In this document: positions 7,857-16,452 of the stretch, in pieces
Layout: each line of letters begins with the position of its first letter
Numbering within the stretch: the stretch's first letter is position 1
Assembly (NCBI RefSeq): GCF_003112535.1
Contig: NZ_BEWA01000015.1
Location: 62,001 to 126,000 of the forward strand
Length of the DNA: 64,000 bases
From: Streptomyces rishiriensis
GTDB lineage: Bacteria > Actinomycetota > Actinomycetes > Streptomycetales > Streptomycetaceae
Direction: 5' to 3'
Translations under genes and position numbers: made by a program
Notes under the pieces: model-generated
Databases searched by the model: none
What the model was told of the DNA's origin: nothing
What the model saw: the letters and a program-made list of their open reading frames with translations, nothing else

Positions 7857-8717
7857 TCAGCCGGAGCCGTTCGGCCCGGGTTCCGGGGCCTGGGAGGCGT
7901 GCGGCGTGAACTCCGTGCCGCAGGGCCCCGCCCCCTCGCTCTCCGCCAGGACCACCCTGGCCCCGCTCATGGTCAGCGTCCGGTAGTACCCGCCGATCCG
8001 CTCCGCCGACCGGCCGACGTAGTGGCCGATGAACGAGCGGCGGAACCGGTCGCCGCTGTGGTTGGGGCGCGAGCCGTGCACCAGGCTGCCGTTGAAGAAC
8101 AGCACGTCCCCCGGCGCCATGTCGACCGGCGTCGCCGTGAGGCCGGGCGGCGGCGGCACGTACTCCCGCGCGAACGACGCCTGCGCGTCCGCCTCTTCCG
8201 GGCAGAACAGCCGCATCCGGTGCGTGCCGGGCACGACCTCGAGTCCGCCGTTGTCCCGGTCGATCACGTCGCAGGCCAGCCAGGCGGCCACGCACGTGCC
8301 CGGCTCGACCCGCAGATAGAAGTTGTCCTGGTGCAGCGCCTGCCCCCGGGCGCCGGGCGGCTTGAAGTAGAACATGCTCTGCGCGGCCAGCGCCTCCTCG
8401 CCGAGCAACTCCTCCAGCGCCTCCCGCAGACGCGCGTCCAGCAGTGTCCGCCGCGCGAGCGGGGAGATCTCGTGCGGGTGCAGCACCCTCGGGTACGCCC
8501 GCAAAGGGTCGGCGTCCCCCGGGTACGGTTCGAAATGCCCCGGCACCGGCCGCCCGGCCGCCTGCAGTGCCCCGAACTCCGCGCACAGCGCCTCGACTTC
8601 GTCGTGTCCGAACAGTCCCCGGACGACGGTGAAGCCGTCCTCCCGGTACTGCCGCAGCGCCGCCTCGCCCAGGACGTGAGCCCCGCCGCCGGCGCCGTTC
8701 ATGGCCTCGACCCTCAT
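7857..8717 (-). CDS. Phytanoyl-CoA dioxygenase (PhyH) family Fe(II)/2-oxoglutarate enzyme
   Basis: A 286-residue non-haem iron dioxygenase. The metal-binding facial triad is visible as H129-Q-D131 (ALHQDNFY) and H214 (SLVHGSRPNHS), with Arg226/227 downstream to hold 2-oxoglutarate. DRDNGGLEVVPGTHR is a PhyH family signature. The ATG at 8717 follows GAGGAGGGCACTG; another in-frame ATG lies 15 bases inside. Members hydroxylate fatty acyl-CoA, amino acids or natural-product intermediates. No biosynthetic genes adjoin it, so the substrate is open. Confidence 0.88.
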   Translation of the reverse strand: MRVEAMNGAGGGAHVLGEAALRQYREDGFTVVRGLFGHDEVEALCAEFGALQAAGRPVPGHFEPYPGDADPLRAYPRVLHPHEISPLARRTLLDARLREALEELLGEEALAAQSMFYFKPPGARGQALHQDNFYLRVEPGTCVAAWLACDVIDRDNGGLEVVPGTHRMRLFCPEEADAQASFAREYVPPPPGLTATPVDMAPGDVLFFNGSLVHGSRPNHSGDRFRRSFIGHYVGRSAERIGGYYRTLTMSGARVVLAESEGAGPCGTEFTPHASQAPEPGPNGSG

Positions 8718-9201
8718 CAGTGCCCTCCTCGGTCCGCTGCACCCGACCCTGCCACGGCAGGGCGGCCGACCGCCGGGACACGACGCGGAAAAAGCTCCCC
8801 GGGGAGGTGTTCGGGACGGAATGCGCCACACGATGTCCCACCCGAAAGCCGGTCGAGAGGGGACCAAAAGGGGCGTCGCTCCAGTGACCGCCCCACGGCG
8901 CACTCGCGGATTGACGTTTCGTCAAGATTTCTGGGCCGGTGGGGAATGCGGGAAACCGTGCGATCTCTTGTTCCTCCAGGTCCGGCTGTGCGAAGGTGTG
9001 CCTTGTCGGCGCACGGACAACGTTTTCCGCACCGTGCGCGCGAGACGCCTCCCGTCCACACCCCGCCCGCTCCAAAAGAGCCGTCCCCCGCGGACGTTCA
9101 GAGGCGTCGAACCCTGTGCGAGCCGATCCCGCTTCCCCGGCGGGGTCGCATACCCAATGGTATGGACTTTGTGCCGCATGCCCCCGGAAGGAATGCAGAC
9201 C
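8718..9201. other. Intergenic region between divergent PhyH and sigma-lectin genes
   Basis: No gene was recognised. It holds a palindrome TTGACG-TTT-CGTCAA at 8911-8925, which includes a TTGACG -35-like hexamer, and a second inverted repeat CATACC-CAAT-GGTATG at 9149-9164, about 40 bases ahead of the downstream GTG. Both are plausible regulator sites for the membrane sigma-lectin gene. Confidence 0.4.
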
Positions 9202-11265
9202 GTGAACCACGCAGGCCTGTCGAATTCCCCTTCGGCGCGCCGCTTCGACGCGACGGACGAACAACTCAGCGCGGAGCTGAAGAAGTGGACGGGGGCGTCC
9301 CCCGCGCTGCATCCCGTCGGCGAGCTGCTTGACCGGCACTGGGAGGCGGCCTTCGCCTACGCACGGCTGTGCACCGACGGAGAACGCGCGGCCGGCATGC
9401 TCACCACGGCCGCCTTCACCCGGCTGTTCGGCGAGACCCTGCGGCAGAACGGGCCGACGGCCGCGTGGCGCCCGCATCTGCTGGTCACCGTGCGCCGCGT
9501 GGCCGCCGAGTGGGACGCCGACGGCCGCCGTGACCTGCTGCACCCCGCGCTGCGCTCCGAGGCCGAGGCCGACGGCGCCGCGGACGGCCTGGGAGGCGAC
9601 CGCGCGGCCGCCCTCATGCTGCCGCCCGTGCACCGGCGCATGCTGTCCCGGGCGTTCCAGCGCCTGCCCGAGGCGGCCCGCTGTCTGCTGTGGCACGTGG
9701 AGGTCGAGGCCGAGCCGCTGGCGGTGCCGGGCGGGCTGCTGGGCCTGGAGGAGGACGGCTCCCGCGTCGAACTGCGCCGGGCCCGCGAGCGGCTGCGCGA
9801 GGAGTGCCTCCAGGTGCACCGCGAGCTCGCCACCGACGACGAGTGCCACCGCTACCATCGGCTGCTCGACGTCACCTGCCGCCGCGGCGGCGCCGGCCTC
9901 GACCCCGACCTGCGCGCCCATCTCGAACGATGCCGGCACTGCGCCCACACCGCCGACCAGCTCAGACAGTTCGAGGGACTGCTCGGCGCGGCCCTGGCCG
10001 AAGGAATCCTGGGCTGGGCGGCCGCTGCCTACGTCGAGGTCAGGGTGGCCGGCGACGGCCGGTTCGCCGACCCGGCCGCCGAGCCGCCCCGTGGGTACGC
10101 GGGCGAGGCCTTCACCGACGGGAACTCCGCCGCGCCCTCTCCCGCGCCCGCCGCCGCGGGGTCGCCGGGCGGGACCCGCAGGGCCGGATCGCGGTCGGGA
10201 GCGCTGTCCCGGATCGGGGCGCGGGCCGCGGGCCTCGCCGTCCGGCCCGGCGCCACGGCGGACGCCGGCACCCGCCCGGGGACGAGCCGTTCGGCCCAGA
10301 AGGCGGCCCGCCGGGCCCGCCGCCGCAACCTGGCCGCCGCCGTGCTGACGGTGAGCGGGATCGTCGTCCTGCCGCTCGTCGTGTGGGCCGCCCTCGGCTC
10401 CGGGGACGACGCCGCGTCGGCCGGGGACAGCGAGGCGGCGAAGGCCCCCGCCGCGGGGACGGACACGGCCACCGCCGGCCCCTCGTGGACCGGCACAGGG
10501 GACAACGCCCAGGGCGCCATGCGCGGCAGGCTGCACAACGTCGCCTCCGGGCTGTGTATCGGGATCGTCGGGGGCAAGCCCGCCGACGGCGCCGAGACCG
10601 AACTCGCCGCCTGCTCCTCCGCACCCGGCCAGCAGTGGTCGTACGACCCGGACGGCCTGCTGCGCAGCGCCGCGGACGCCGGACTGTGCCTGGACTCGCG
10701 CCTCGGCTACTCCGTCCGGCTGGGCCCGTGCGCCGGCGCCGGCCAGCCGGAGCCCAGGAACGTGCGCTACGACTTCACCCTGCAGGGCACGCTCGTCCCG
10801 CGCTCGGGCCAGAACCTCGCACTGGCGCCGGCCGCCACCGACGGATCGGGCGCGCTCGTGCTGAAGAACCGGGTGGACAGCGCCGCACAGCGCTGGGTGA
10901 TCGACACCTCGCAGCCCGATGCGCAGATGCAGTTCGTCAACTGGGGCGCCGACAGCACCGCCTCGAAGGCCCCGGCCCGGAACCCCGAGCCCAAGGCGGC
11001 GAAGTCCCCCGCGCCCGCCCCGACGCCGTCCGCCGGCCGGACCGCCGTCCCGGCGCCCGGCTCCTCGTCCGGCTCGGACGACGCGTCCTGCTCGCCCTCC
11101 CACCCGTACTCCTGCCAGTGGGGCGGCGGGCCGGGCGGCGGCTACGGCGGCTCAGGATACGGGGGCTCCGGGTACGGCGGCCCCGGATACGGCGGCCCCG
11201 GATACGGCGGTTACGGCGGGGGCTACGGATACGGCGGTTACGGCTCCGGCGGCTGGGGGCGCTGA
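9202..11265 (+). CDS. Membrane protein: sigma-like N-terminus, zinc-finger motif, TM helix, ricin lectin and Gly/Tyr tail
   Basis: A 687-residue composite protein. Residues about 25-215 resemble a weakly conserved ECF sigma factor: a region-2-like helical part (LLTVAFT-like) and a region-4-like HTH part (QRLPEAARCLLWHVE, then ELRRARERLREECLQVHREL). HLERCRHC near residue 241 is the HxxxCxxC motif of zinc-binding anti-sigma domains. A single membrane helix lies at about 376-396 after an Arg-rich stop. Outside, residues 443-570 form a ricin-type beta-trefoil (SGLCIGI, LCLDSRLG, QRWVIDTS). The end (641-687) is almost pure Gly/Tyr/Ser/Pro. The GTG start has GGAAGGA 9 bases upstream. A paralogue lies at 19997. 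Function is unproven; it looks like a membrane-tethered carbohydrate-sensing regulator. Confidence 0.75.
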   Translation: MNHAGLSNSPSARRFDATDEQLSAELKKWTGASPALHPVGELLDRHWEAAFAYARLCTDGERAAGMLTTAAFTRLFGETLRQNGPTAAWRPHLLVTVRRVAAEWDADGRRDLLHPALRSEAEADGAADGLGGDRAAALMLPPVHRRMLSRAFQRLPEAARCLLWHVEVEAEPLAVPGGLLGLEEDGSRVELRRARERLREECLQVHRELATDDECHRYHRLLDVTCRRGGAGLDPDLRAHLERCRHCAHTADQLRQFEGLLGAALAEGILGWAAAAYVEVRVAGDGRFADPAAEPPRGYAGEAFTDGNSAAPSPAPAAAGSPGGTRRAGSRSGALSRIGARAAGLAVRPGATADAGTRPGTSRSAQKAARRARRRNLAAAVLTVSGIVVLPLVVWAALGSGDDAASAGDSEAAKAPAAGTDTATAGPSWTGTGDNAQGAMRGRLHNVASGLCIGIVGGKPADGAETELAACSSAPGQQWSYDPDGLLRSAADAGLCLDSRLGYSVRLGPCAGAGQPEPRNVRYDFTLQGTLVPRSGQNLALAPAATDGSGALVLKNRVDSAAQRWVIDTSQPDAQMQFVNWGADSTASKAPARNPEPKAAKSPAPAPTPSAGRTAVPAPGSSSGSDDASCSPSHPYSCQWGGGPGGGYGGSGYGGSGYGGPGYGGPGYGGYGGGYGYGGYGSGGWGR
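11127..11262 (+). repeat. GGCTACGG-type tandem repeat coding for a Gly/Tyr-rich tail
   Basis: The last 135 bases of the sigma-lectin gene are degenerate copies of a 15-base unit reading roughly GGC TAC/TCC GGG TAC GGC, giving repeated GYGG and SGYGG in the protein. The paralogue at 19997 lacks this tail. Confidence 0.75.
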
Positions 11266-11291
11266 CGTCCGCCGCAGGGGGCGGCCGCCGA

Positions 11292-12614
11292 TCAGACGCC
11301 GATCACCTGGAGCGAGGCCCACAGCGCGGCGACCGCGGGGATCAGCGCGGCCGGCACCGTGAGCAGCCCCAGGCGGGTGAACTCGCCGACGCCGACCCGC
11401 TCCTCGCGTTCCTGCACCACGCGCCGCCACAGCAGCGTCGCCAGGGATCCCGCGTAGGTCAGGTTGGGGCCGATGTTCACCCCGAGCAGCACCGCGAGCA
11501 CCGCCCCTGTCCCGGCCGGGGCGGCGAGCGGCACGAGCACCAGCACCGCCGGCAGGTTGTTGATCAGGTTCGCCAGGACGGCGGCCAGCGCGGCCACGCC
11601 CAGCAGCGCGAGCAGGCCCGAGCCACCGGGCAGGACATGCCGCAACGCGTCGGCGAGCCCGTTGTCGACCACCGCGCGCACGACGATCCCGAGCGCCAGC
11701 ACGAAGGCCAGGAACCCCGGCGCCGCGGCCCGCACCACGGCGACCGGCGTCACCCGCCGCCGGGCCAGCGCCCGTACGGCCATGACCAGGGCGCCCGCGA
11801 ACGCCGCCCACGCCGGCTCGATCCCGACCGCCGAGGCCACCACGAACCCGGCGAGCGTGCAGGCGACGGTGACCAGCGCGAACAGGGGCAGCTCGGGCGC
11901 GGGGCCGTCGTCGTCGGCTCCCTCGACGGCGGGCAGGTCGTCGGCGAAGAACCGGCGGAAGACCAGGTACTCGGCGCCGATCGCGACGACCCAGGGCAGC
12001 GCCATCAGCGCGGCGAACCGGGTGAAGCTCAGCCCGCTCGCCTCGAACGCCAGCAGGTTGGTGAGGTTGGAGACCGGAAGGAGCAGCGAGGCCGTGTTCG
12101 ACAGGTGCGCGCACGCGTAGACGTGCGGCCGGGAGCGCACGCCCATCCGGGCGGCGGTGGCGAACACCACCGGCGTGAGCAGCACCACGGTCGCGTCCAG
12201 GCTCAGCACGGCCGTCACCGCCGAGGCCAGCACGAACACCGCGACCAGCAGCCGCCGGGGGCGGCCGGCGGCCCGGCGGGCCATCCACGCCCCGCACGCG
12301 GTGAACAGTCCCTCGACGTCGCACAGGTGCGCGAGCACCAGCACCGCCGCGAGGAAGCCGACGACCGGCCCGAGCCGTTCGGCCTCGGCCAGCGCGTGCT
12401 GCGGCGAGACCGCTCCCAGGGCGATCGCCACGGCCGCGGCGGGGACGGCGATCAGCGCCTCCGACCGTCCGGCGGGGCGCATCACGGCCCACACCAGGGA
12501 GGCGGCGAGCAGACAGACGGACAGGGCTTCGGTGAGAGGGGTGTTCAGAGCAGTACTCCGGAGGCGGGAACTTGGTCGGGCCCGCCCATCGAACTGGCCC
12601 GGGTGCCGGTCCAT
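11292..12614 (-). CDS. SLC13/ArsB-like (ion transporter superfamily) membrane transporter
   Basis: About 440 residues with some eleven to twelve hydrophobic segments. Two inverted halves each carry an intramembrane polar motif: SNTASLLLPVSNLTNLLAFEASG in the first half and NLINNLPAVLVLVPL, then GVNIGPNLTYAGSLATLLW, in the second. These SNxxN and GPN motifs are typical of ArsB/CitT/SLC13 (IT superfamily) carriers, including arsenite pumps. No ars regulator or arsenate reductase is adjacent, so arsenite specificity is not supported. The ATG at 12614 is the only conventional start; homologues may begin near the CTG at about 12545 (LNTPLTEALS), making the first 23 residues doubtful. Confidence 0.8.
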   Translation of the reverse strand: MDRHPGQFDGRARPSSRLRSTALNTPLTEALSVCLLAASLVWAVMRPAGRSEALIAVPAAAVAIALGAVSPQHALAEAERLGPVVGFLAAVLVLAHLCDVEGLFTACGAWMARRAAGRPRRLLVAVFVLASAVTAVLSLDATVVLLTPVVFATAARMGVRSRPHVYACAHLSNTASLLLPVSNLTNLLAFEASGLSFTRFAALMALPWVVAIGAEYLVFRRFFADDLPAVEGADDDGPAPELPLFALVTVACTLAGFVVASAVGIEPAWAAFAGALVMAVRALARRRVTPVAVVRAAAPGFLAFVLALGIVVRAVVDNGLADALRHVLPGGSGLLALLGVAALAAVLANLINNLPAVLVLVPLAAPAGTGAVLAVLLGVNIGPNLTYAGSLATLLWRRVVQEREERVGVGEFTRLGLLTVPAALIPAVAALWASLQVIGV

Positions 12615-12691
12615 GAAAACATGCCCGGGTAAAAGTCCGGCAAGCAGTCACGCACGTCACACCGCCCTCGAACGGCGGGCGGCAAGCCCGC

Positions 12692-15064
12692 TCACTCCTC
12701 GTCGAGCAGGCTCAGCTCCGCCCAGATCGTCTTGCCCTCGGGGGTGTGCCGGCTGCCCCAGCGCTGGGTGAGCTGGGCGACCAGGAGCAGACCGCGGCCG
12801 CCCTCGTCGAAGGTCCTCGCCCGGCGCAGGTGCGGTGCGGTGTGACTGTTGTCGGACACCTCGCAGATCAGCGTCGTGCCGTCGTGGATCAGCCGCAGCC
12901 GGATCGGCCGGGAGCCGTACCGGATGGCGTTCGTGACCAGCTCGCTCACCACCAGCTCCGTGGTGAACGAGGCCTCGCTCAGCTCCCAGCGCGACAGCTG
13001 CTCGACGACCTGTCTGCGGATCGGCGCGACCAGCGAGGGATCGGCCGGGATGTCCCACGTCGCGACCTGCGCGGCGGGCAGCCCCCGGGTGCGCGCGAGC
13101 AGCAGGGCCACGTCGTCGGCGGCGCCGCCGGACGGGAGCAGGGCGTGCAGGATCCGGTCGCAGGTCTCGTCCAGGGAGTCCGCGTGCGCGGCCAGCGCCT
13201 CGCTCAGCAGCCGGTGACCGGCCTGGGCATCCCGCTCGCGGGACTCGATCAGACCGTCGGTGTAGAACGCGAGCACGCTGCCCTCGGCGACCTCCAGGAC
13301 GGCCGACTCGAACGGCAGGCCGCCCACGCCGAGCGGGGGACCGGCGGGCAGCTCGACCCGCCGGGACACGCCGTTCGGCCGGAGCACCACGGGCGCGGGA
13401 TGCCCGGCCCGCGCGAGCGTGCAGCGCCGGGAGACGGGGTCGTAGACCGCGTACAGACAGGTCGCGCCGACCTCGCCGGGGCTGCCCTCGTTCCCGGCCT
13501 CCTCGGACAGGCGGACGACCAGGTCGTCGAGGTGGGTCAGCAGTTCGTCGGGGGCCAGGTCGATGTCGGCGAGGGTGCGGACGGCGGTGCGCAGCCGGCC
13601 CATGGTGGCCGAGGCCTGGATCCCGTGTCCGACGACGTCGCCGACGACCATGGCCACGCGCATCCCCGACAGCGGGATCACGTCGAACCAGTCCCCGCCG
13701 ACCCCGGCGCGGGCGGCCGGCAGGTAGCGGGAGGCGGCGTCCACGGCGGCGGTCCGCGGCAGGCTGCGCGGGAGCAGGCTGCGCTGCAGGGCGAGGGCGG
13801 TCTCCCGTTCGCGCGAGAAACGGCGGGCGTTGTCGATGCAGACGGCGGCCCGTGCCGTGATCTCCTCGGCGAGCAGCACGTCGTCGGGGGTGAACGGGTC
13901 GGGCCGGCGGAACCGGGTGAGCACGGCGACGCCGAGGGTCACGCCCCGCGCCCGGATCGGCACGGACATCGTGGAGTGGATGCCGAGTTCCCGGACCCGC
14001 GCCCCGCGCGCCGGGTCCCAGGTCAGCCAGGCGTCCAGCTCGCCGCTGGGCACGGTGCCGATGATGGTGCGCCCCGCGATCAGCGAGTCGACCTGCGGAG
14101 ACCCCGCCGGGTAGCTCTGGGACTCCCCGGGCTTGGCCACGGCCTCCGGGGTGCCGGTGTTGACGGAGTGGTGCGCGGTGCGGCGCAGGCTCAGCGGCGG
14201 TGTGAAGCGGGCCGGGAGCTCTCCGCCGTCCTGCGGGTCGAGCAGGTCGACGCTGACGAAGTCGGCGAGTGCGGGCACGCACACCTCGGCCAGCTCCTGC
14301 GCCGTCCGCGTGACGTCGAGGGTGGTGCCGACGCGCACGCTCGCCTCGTTGACCAGCTGGAGCCGCTCACGGGCGAGGTAGTTCTCGGTGAAGTCGTGGG
14401 CCGCCAGACACACGCCCCGCACCCGGCCCGCCGCGTCGGTGAGCGGAGCCATCCGGGCCAGCCAGGCGTGCGCCCGCTCCTCGCCGCCGGTGCGGGTGTA
14501 CATCTGCACGTCCTGCGCCCGACCGCTGGTGAGCACCCGCAGCATGTGCTGCTCCAGCTCCGTGCTCTGCGGCCGGCCGCCGATCTCGGACAGCCGCAGT
14601 CCCTTGATCCGCCCCTCGGGCAGGCCGATCACCTCGCCCATCGCCTCGTTGATCCGGCGCAGCCGCAGGCGCTCGTCGTAGACCGCCACGGCGCAGGGGG
14701 ACTGGACGAGCGCCGCCGAGGTGAGGGGGTCGTCCGAGAGGGCGGCGCCGTCGACTCCGGCCACCGGGGTGACGATGAGCCACTCTCCGGGACCGCTTCC
14801 CCGGGCCTCGGAGCGATGGGCGAGCAGCCACACCGGCAGGGGCCGACCGTCACGGTGGCGCAAAGTGACCGTTCCGTCCCAGCGCGGGCCGGTGAGCACG
14901 GGGGCCGGCCCGGCCACCAGCTCCACCGCGGGCCGGCCCACGACCTCGGCCGTCTCCCAGCCGAGCAGGGCGCTGGCCCCCTCGTTCCACCCGACGAGCG
15001 TCCCGGCGTCGTCGACGACAGCCCGGGCCGTCGCAGCCTCGTCGAACGGATACTCCGGGCTCAT
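12692..15064 (-). CDS. SpoIIE-family PP2C phosphatase with PAS-PAS-GAF sensor and C-terminal HATPase
   Basis: A 790-residue cytoplasmic regulator. In order: PAS (about 10-110), PAS (about 130-245), GAF (about 265-415), a SpoIIE-type PP2C phosphatase (about 420-640; RAGVGGDWFDVIPLSG and MVVGDVVGHGIQASA supply the metal-binding Asp residues) and an anti-sigma-type HATPase_c domain (about 671-785; FTTELVVSELVTNAIRYG, EGGRGLLLV). Proteins of this design dephosphorylate anti-anti-sigma factors while the HATPase acts as a kinase or sigma-binding module, linking signals to sigma-factor release. The ATG follows GGAGTGGCGAG. No partner STAS gene lies next to it. Confidence 0.9.
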   Translation of the reverse strand: MSPEYPFDEAATARAVVDDAGTLVGWNEGASALLGWETAEVVGRPAVELVAGPAPVLTGPRWDGTVTLRHRDGRPLPVWLLAHRSEARGSGPGEWLIVTPVAGVDGAALSDDPLTSAALVQSPCAVAVYDERLRLRRINEAMGEVIGLPEGRIKGLRLSEIGGRPQSTELEQHMLRVLTSGRAQDVQMYTRTGGEERAHAWLARMAPLTDAAGRVRGVCLAAHDFTENYLARERLQLVNEASVRVGTTLDVTRTAQELAEVCVPALADFVSVDLLDPQDGGELPARFTPPLSLRRTAHHSVNTGTPEAVAKPGESQSYPAGSPQVDSLIAGRTIIGTVPSGELDAWLTWDPARGARVRELGIHSTMSVPIRARGVTLGVAVLTRFRRPDPFTPDDVLLAEEITARAAVCIDNARRFSRERETALALQRSLLPRSLPRTAAVDAASRYLPAARAGVGGDWFDVIPLSGMRVAMVVGDVVGHGIQASATMGRLRTAVRTLADIDLAPDELLTHLDDLVVRLSEEAGNEGSPGEVGATCLYAVYDPVSRRCTLARAGHPAPVVLRPNGVSRRVELPAGPPLGVGGLPFESAVLEVAEGSVLAFYTDGLIESRERDAQAGHRLLSEALAAHADSLDETCDRILHALLPSGGAADDVALLLARTRGLPAAQVATWDIPADPSLVAPIRRQVVEQLSRWELSEASFTTELVVSELVTNAIRYGSRPIRLRLIHDGTTLICEVSDNSHTAPHLRRARTFDEGGRGLLLVAQLTQRWGSRHTPEGKTIWAELSLLDEE

Positions 15065-15239
15065 CTCGCCACTCCATCGCGGACACTCACAGTGAACGGG
15101 CACGTCACTTCCGTTCCAGCCTAGTGTGTCCCGCCCACGCGTGGACGAGAACCCCCACGGGCCTGCCGGACAGCGGGTTCCCCGCAGCGTCAAGAGTCAA
15201 AACCGGACGATCTGACGGGACGGGCGACACGGCCGTCCC

Positions 15240-15424
15240 CGCGGCTGGGCGACGTGTCCGCGCCCTCCTCGGCAACCGTCTTCGCCCCCGAGCCCCCGAC
15301 GCCGGTGACCCACCCCCACGCGCACGCCGGCTACGCGGGCCGTGCGGACGCCCTGCCCGCCGCCGTGCCGGACGGCGACCCGGCCACCGGCTGGTCCCAC
15401 GCCTGCGCGGCACGACCCTGCGGC
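15240..15424 (+). pseudogene. Remnant of a secreted glycosidase-like gene with a discoidin-type C-terminal domain
   Basis: In one plus-strand frame, after a Pro/Ser/Ala linker, the reading runs AGYAGRADALPAAVPDGD and then PATGWSHA before a TGA at 15422-15424. This closely resembles the start of the F5/8 type C-like domain at the C-terminus of Streptomyces GH2 beta-galactosidases and related enzymes (families with YxGxxDxLPAAMLDGDxxTGWSN). No start codon, catalytic domain or remaining part of the domain is present, and the homology ends where the hexanucleotide repeat begins. Family assignment is from memory and moderate. Confidence 0.4.
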
Positions 15425-15465
15425 TGACCCTGACCCTGACCCTGACCCTGACCCTGACCCTGACC
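15425..15465. repeat. TGACCC hexanucleotide tandem repeat
   Basis: Six complete TGACCC units (starting 15425, 15431, 15437, 15443, 15449 and 15455) followed by a partial TGACC. It directly follows the stop that ends the decayed glycosidase fragment and lies 70 bases downstream of the isochorismatase stop. Confidence 0.9.
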
Positions 15466-15536
15466 AGCAGCGCCCCCCGGCACGGCCCAGGGGCGATCCG
15501 CAGCACCGGACCGGAGGCGTGACCCGGCGTCCGGGC

Positions 15537-16097
15537 CTACCCGGCCGGCTCGAACGTCACCTTCGCCGTGTCCACGGTGCCCGCGCTGCGGCCGGGCGCG
15601 CTCTGCCACGACCAGTACAGGTTGGTGTGGGCTATCACCTGCTCCGGAGCGGGGGCGCCGTACGCGGTGAGGTCCTCCGTGGTGTGCGCGTCGCCGACCA
15701 GCGTCACGTCGTACCCCCGTACGAAGGCGCCGTGCAGGGTCGAGCGGATGCACGCGTCCGTCTGCGCCCCCGCGACGACCAGTCGGCCCACCCCGCGCTC
15801 CGCGAGCAGCGACTCCAGCTCCGTGTCCTCGAAGGCGTCGGAGTAGGTCTTGTGGACCAGCGGTTCGCCGTCCAGGCGGACCAGCTCGTCGACATAGCGC
15901 CAGTCCTCGCTGCCGGAGACGAGCTGGGCGTCCGAGTGCTGCACCCAGACGACCGGCACGTCCTGCGCGCGGGCCGCGCCCACCAGGGCGCCGATGTTGG
16001 CGATCACCTCGTCCCGGCGGGGCGCGCCCGCCACCGCGCCGTTCTGGACGTCGACGACGAGCAGGGCGGTGCGGGGCCGGTCGGGCAGCGTGGTCAT
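15537..16097 (-). CDS. Isochorismatase-like cysteine hydrolase
   Basis: A 186-residue alpha/beta hydrolase of the isochorismatase/nicotinamidase superfamily. The catalytic triad is visible: D16 in LLVVDVQNG, K83 in HKTYSDAF and C116 in AGAQTDACIRST. The ATG at 16097 follows AGGAGGTCACC. This superfamily cleaves amide or enol-ether bonds (nicotinamide, N-carbamoyl compounds, isochorismate). The missing neighbours of siderophore or NAD salvage pathways leave the substrate open. Confidence 0.88.
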   Translation of the reverse strand: MTTLPDRPRTALLVVDVQNGAVAGAPRRDEVIANIGALVGAARAQDVPVVWVQHSDAQLVSGSEDWRYVDELVRLDGEPLVHKTYSDAFEDTELESLLAERGVGRLVVAGAQTDACIRSTLHGAFVRGYDVTLVGDAHTTEDLTAYGAPAPEQVIAHTNLYWSWQSAPGRSAGTVDTAKVTFEPAG

Positions 16098-16452
16098 GGT
16101 GACCTCCTGTTCGGCGGGCGGGCCGTGCACTCCCGCGGGCGCGCGTTCTCGTACCGCCCACACTAGGACGCAACCCTGACAACGCCGCCCGGGCCGGGGC
16201 CCCGCACGCCCGGCGAGCGGGAGATCCCGCAGCCTCCTGCGCGCCCCGACCCCGCGTCCGCGACGCCCCGCACCCCGCTCCGGCGGACCCGCGTCCGGCT
16301 CCCGCGTCGCACATCCCGCACAATGCTTCGCTCCGTCAACTACCCACACACGCGCCGCGGTTATATCCTGCGATCCCGATTTGGGAGCGCTCCCACGCGT
16401 GGCGTCCGGACCCCGCACGGAGCGTTCCGCACCTCAACCGAGGAGCCTGGAC
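16098..16452. other. Intergenic control region ahead of the GH9 cellulase
   Basis: A 355-base gap between divergent genes. The part nearest the cellulase holds the CebR-type palindrome listed separately; TATATCCTG near 16362-16370 may be the -10 region for the cellulase. The rest is G+C-rich with no credible gene. Confidence 0.4.
16382..16395. promoter_or_regulatory. CebR box (cello-oligosaccharide operator)
   Basis: The perfect 14-base palindrome TGGGAGCGCTCCCA lies 58 bases upstream of the GH9 cellulase start. This is the known binding sequence of CebR, the LacI-family repressor of cellulose use in Streptomyces, which lets go on binding cellobiose or cellotriose. Control of this cellulase by CebR is therefore likely. 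Confidence 0.9.

Noticed and set aside
11292..12614. Arsenite resistance (ars) operon
   Set aside because: The transporter has ArsB-like motifs, but no arsR, arsC or related gene is adjacent, so only the wider transporter family can be supported.
9690..12632. A 980-codon plus-strand frame overlapping the sigma-lectin and SLC13 genes
   Set aside because: Its composition is Arg/Pro/Gly-rich without any domain, it runs across two real genes on different strands, and it is what high G+C creates opposite or out of phase with real genes.
15124..15522. Intact 132-residue gene spanning the hexanucleotide repeat
   Set aside because: No ribosome-binding site, and the Leu-Thr repeat is just the microsatellite read in frame. 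The glycosidase-like fragment is in another frame.
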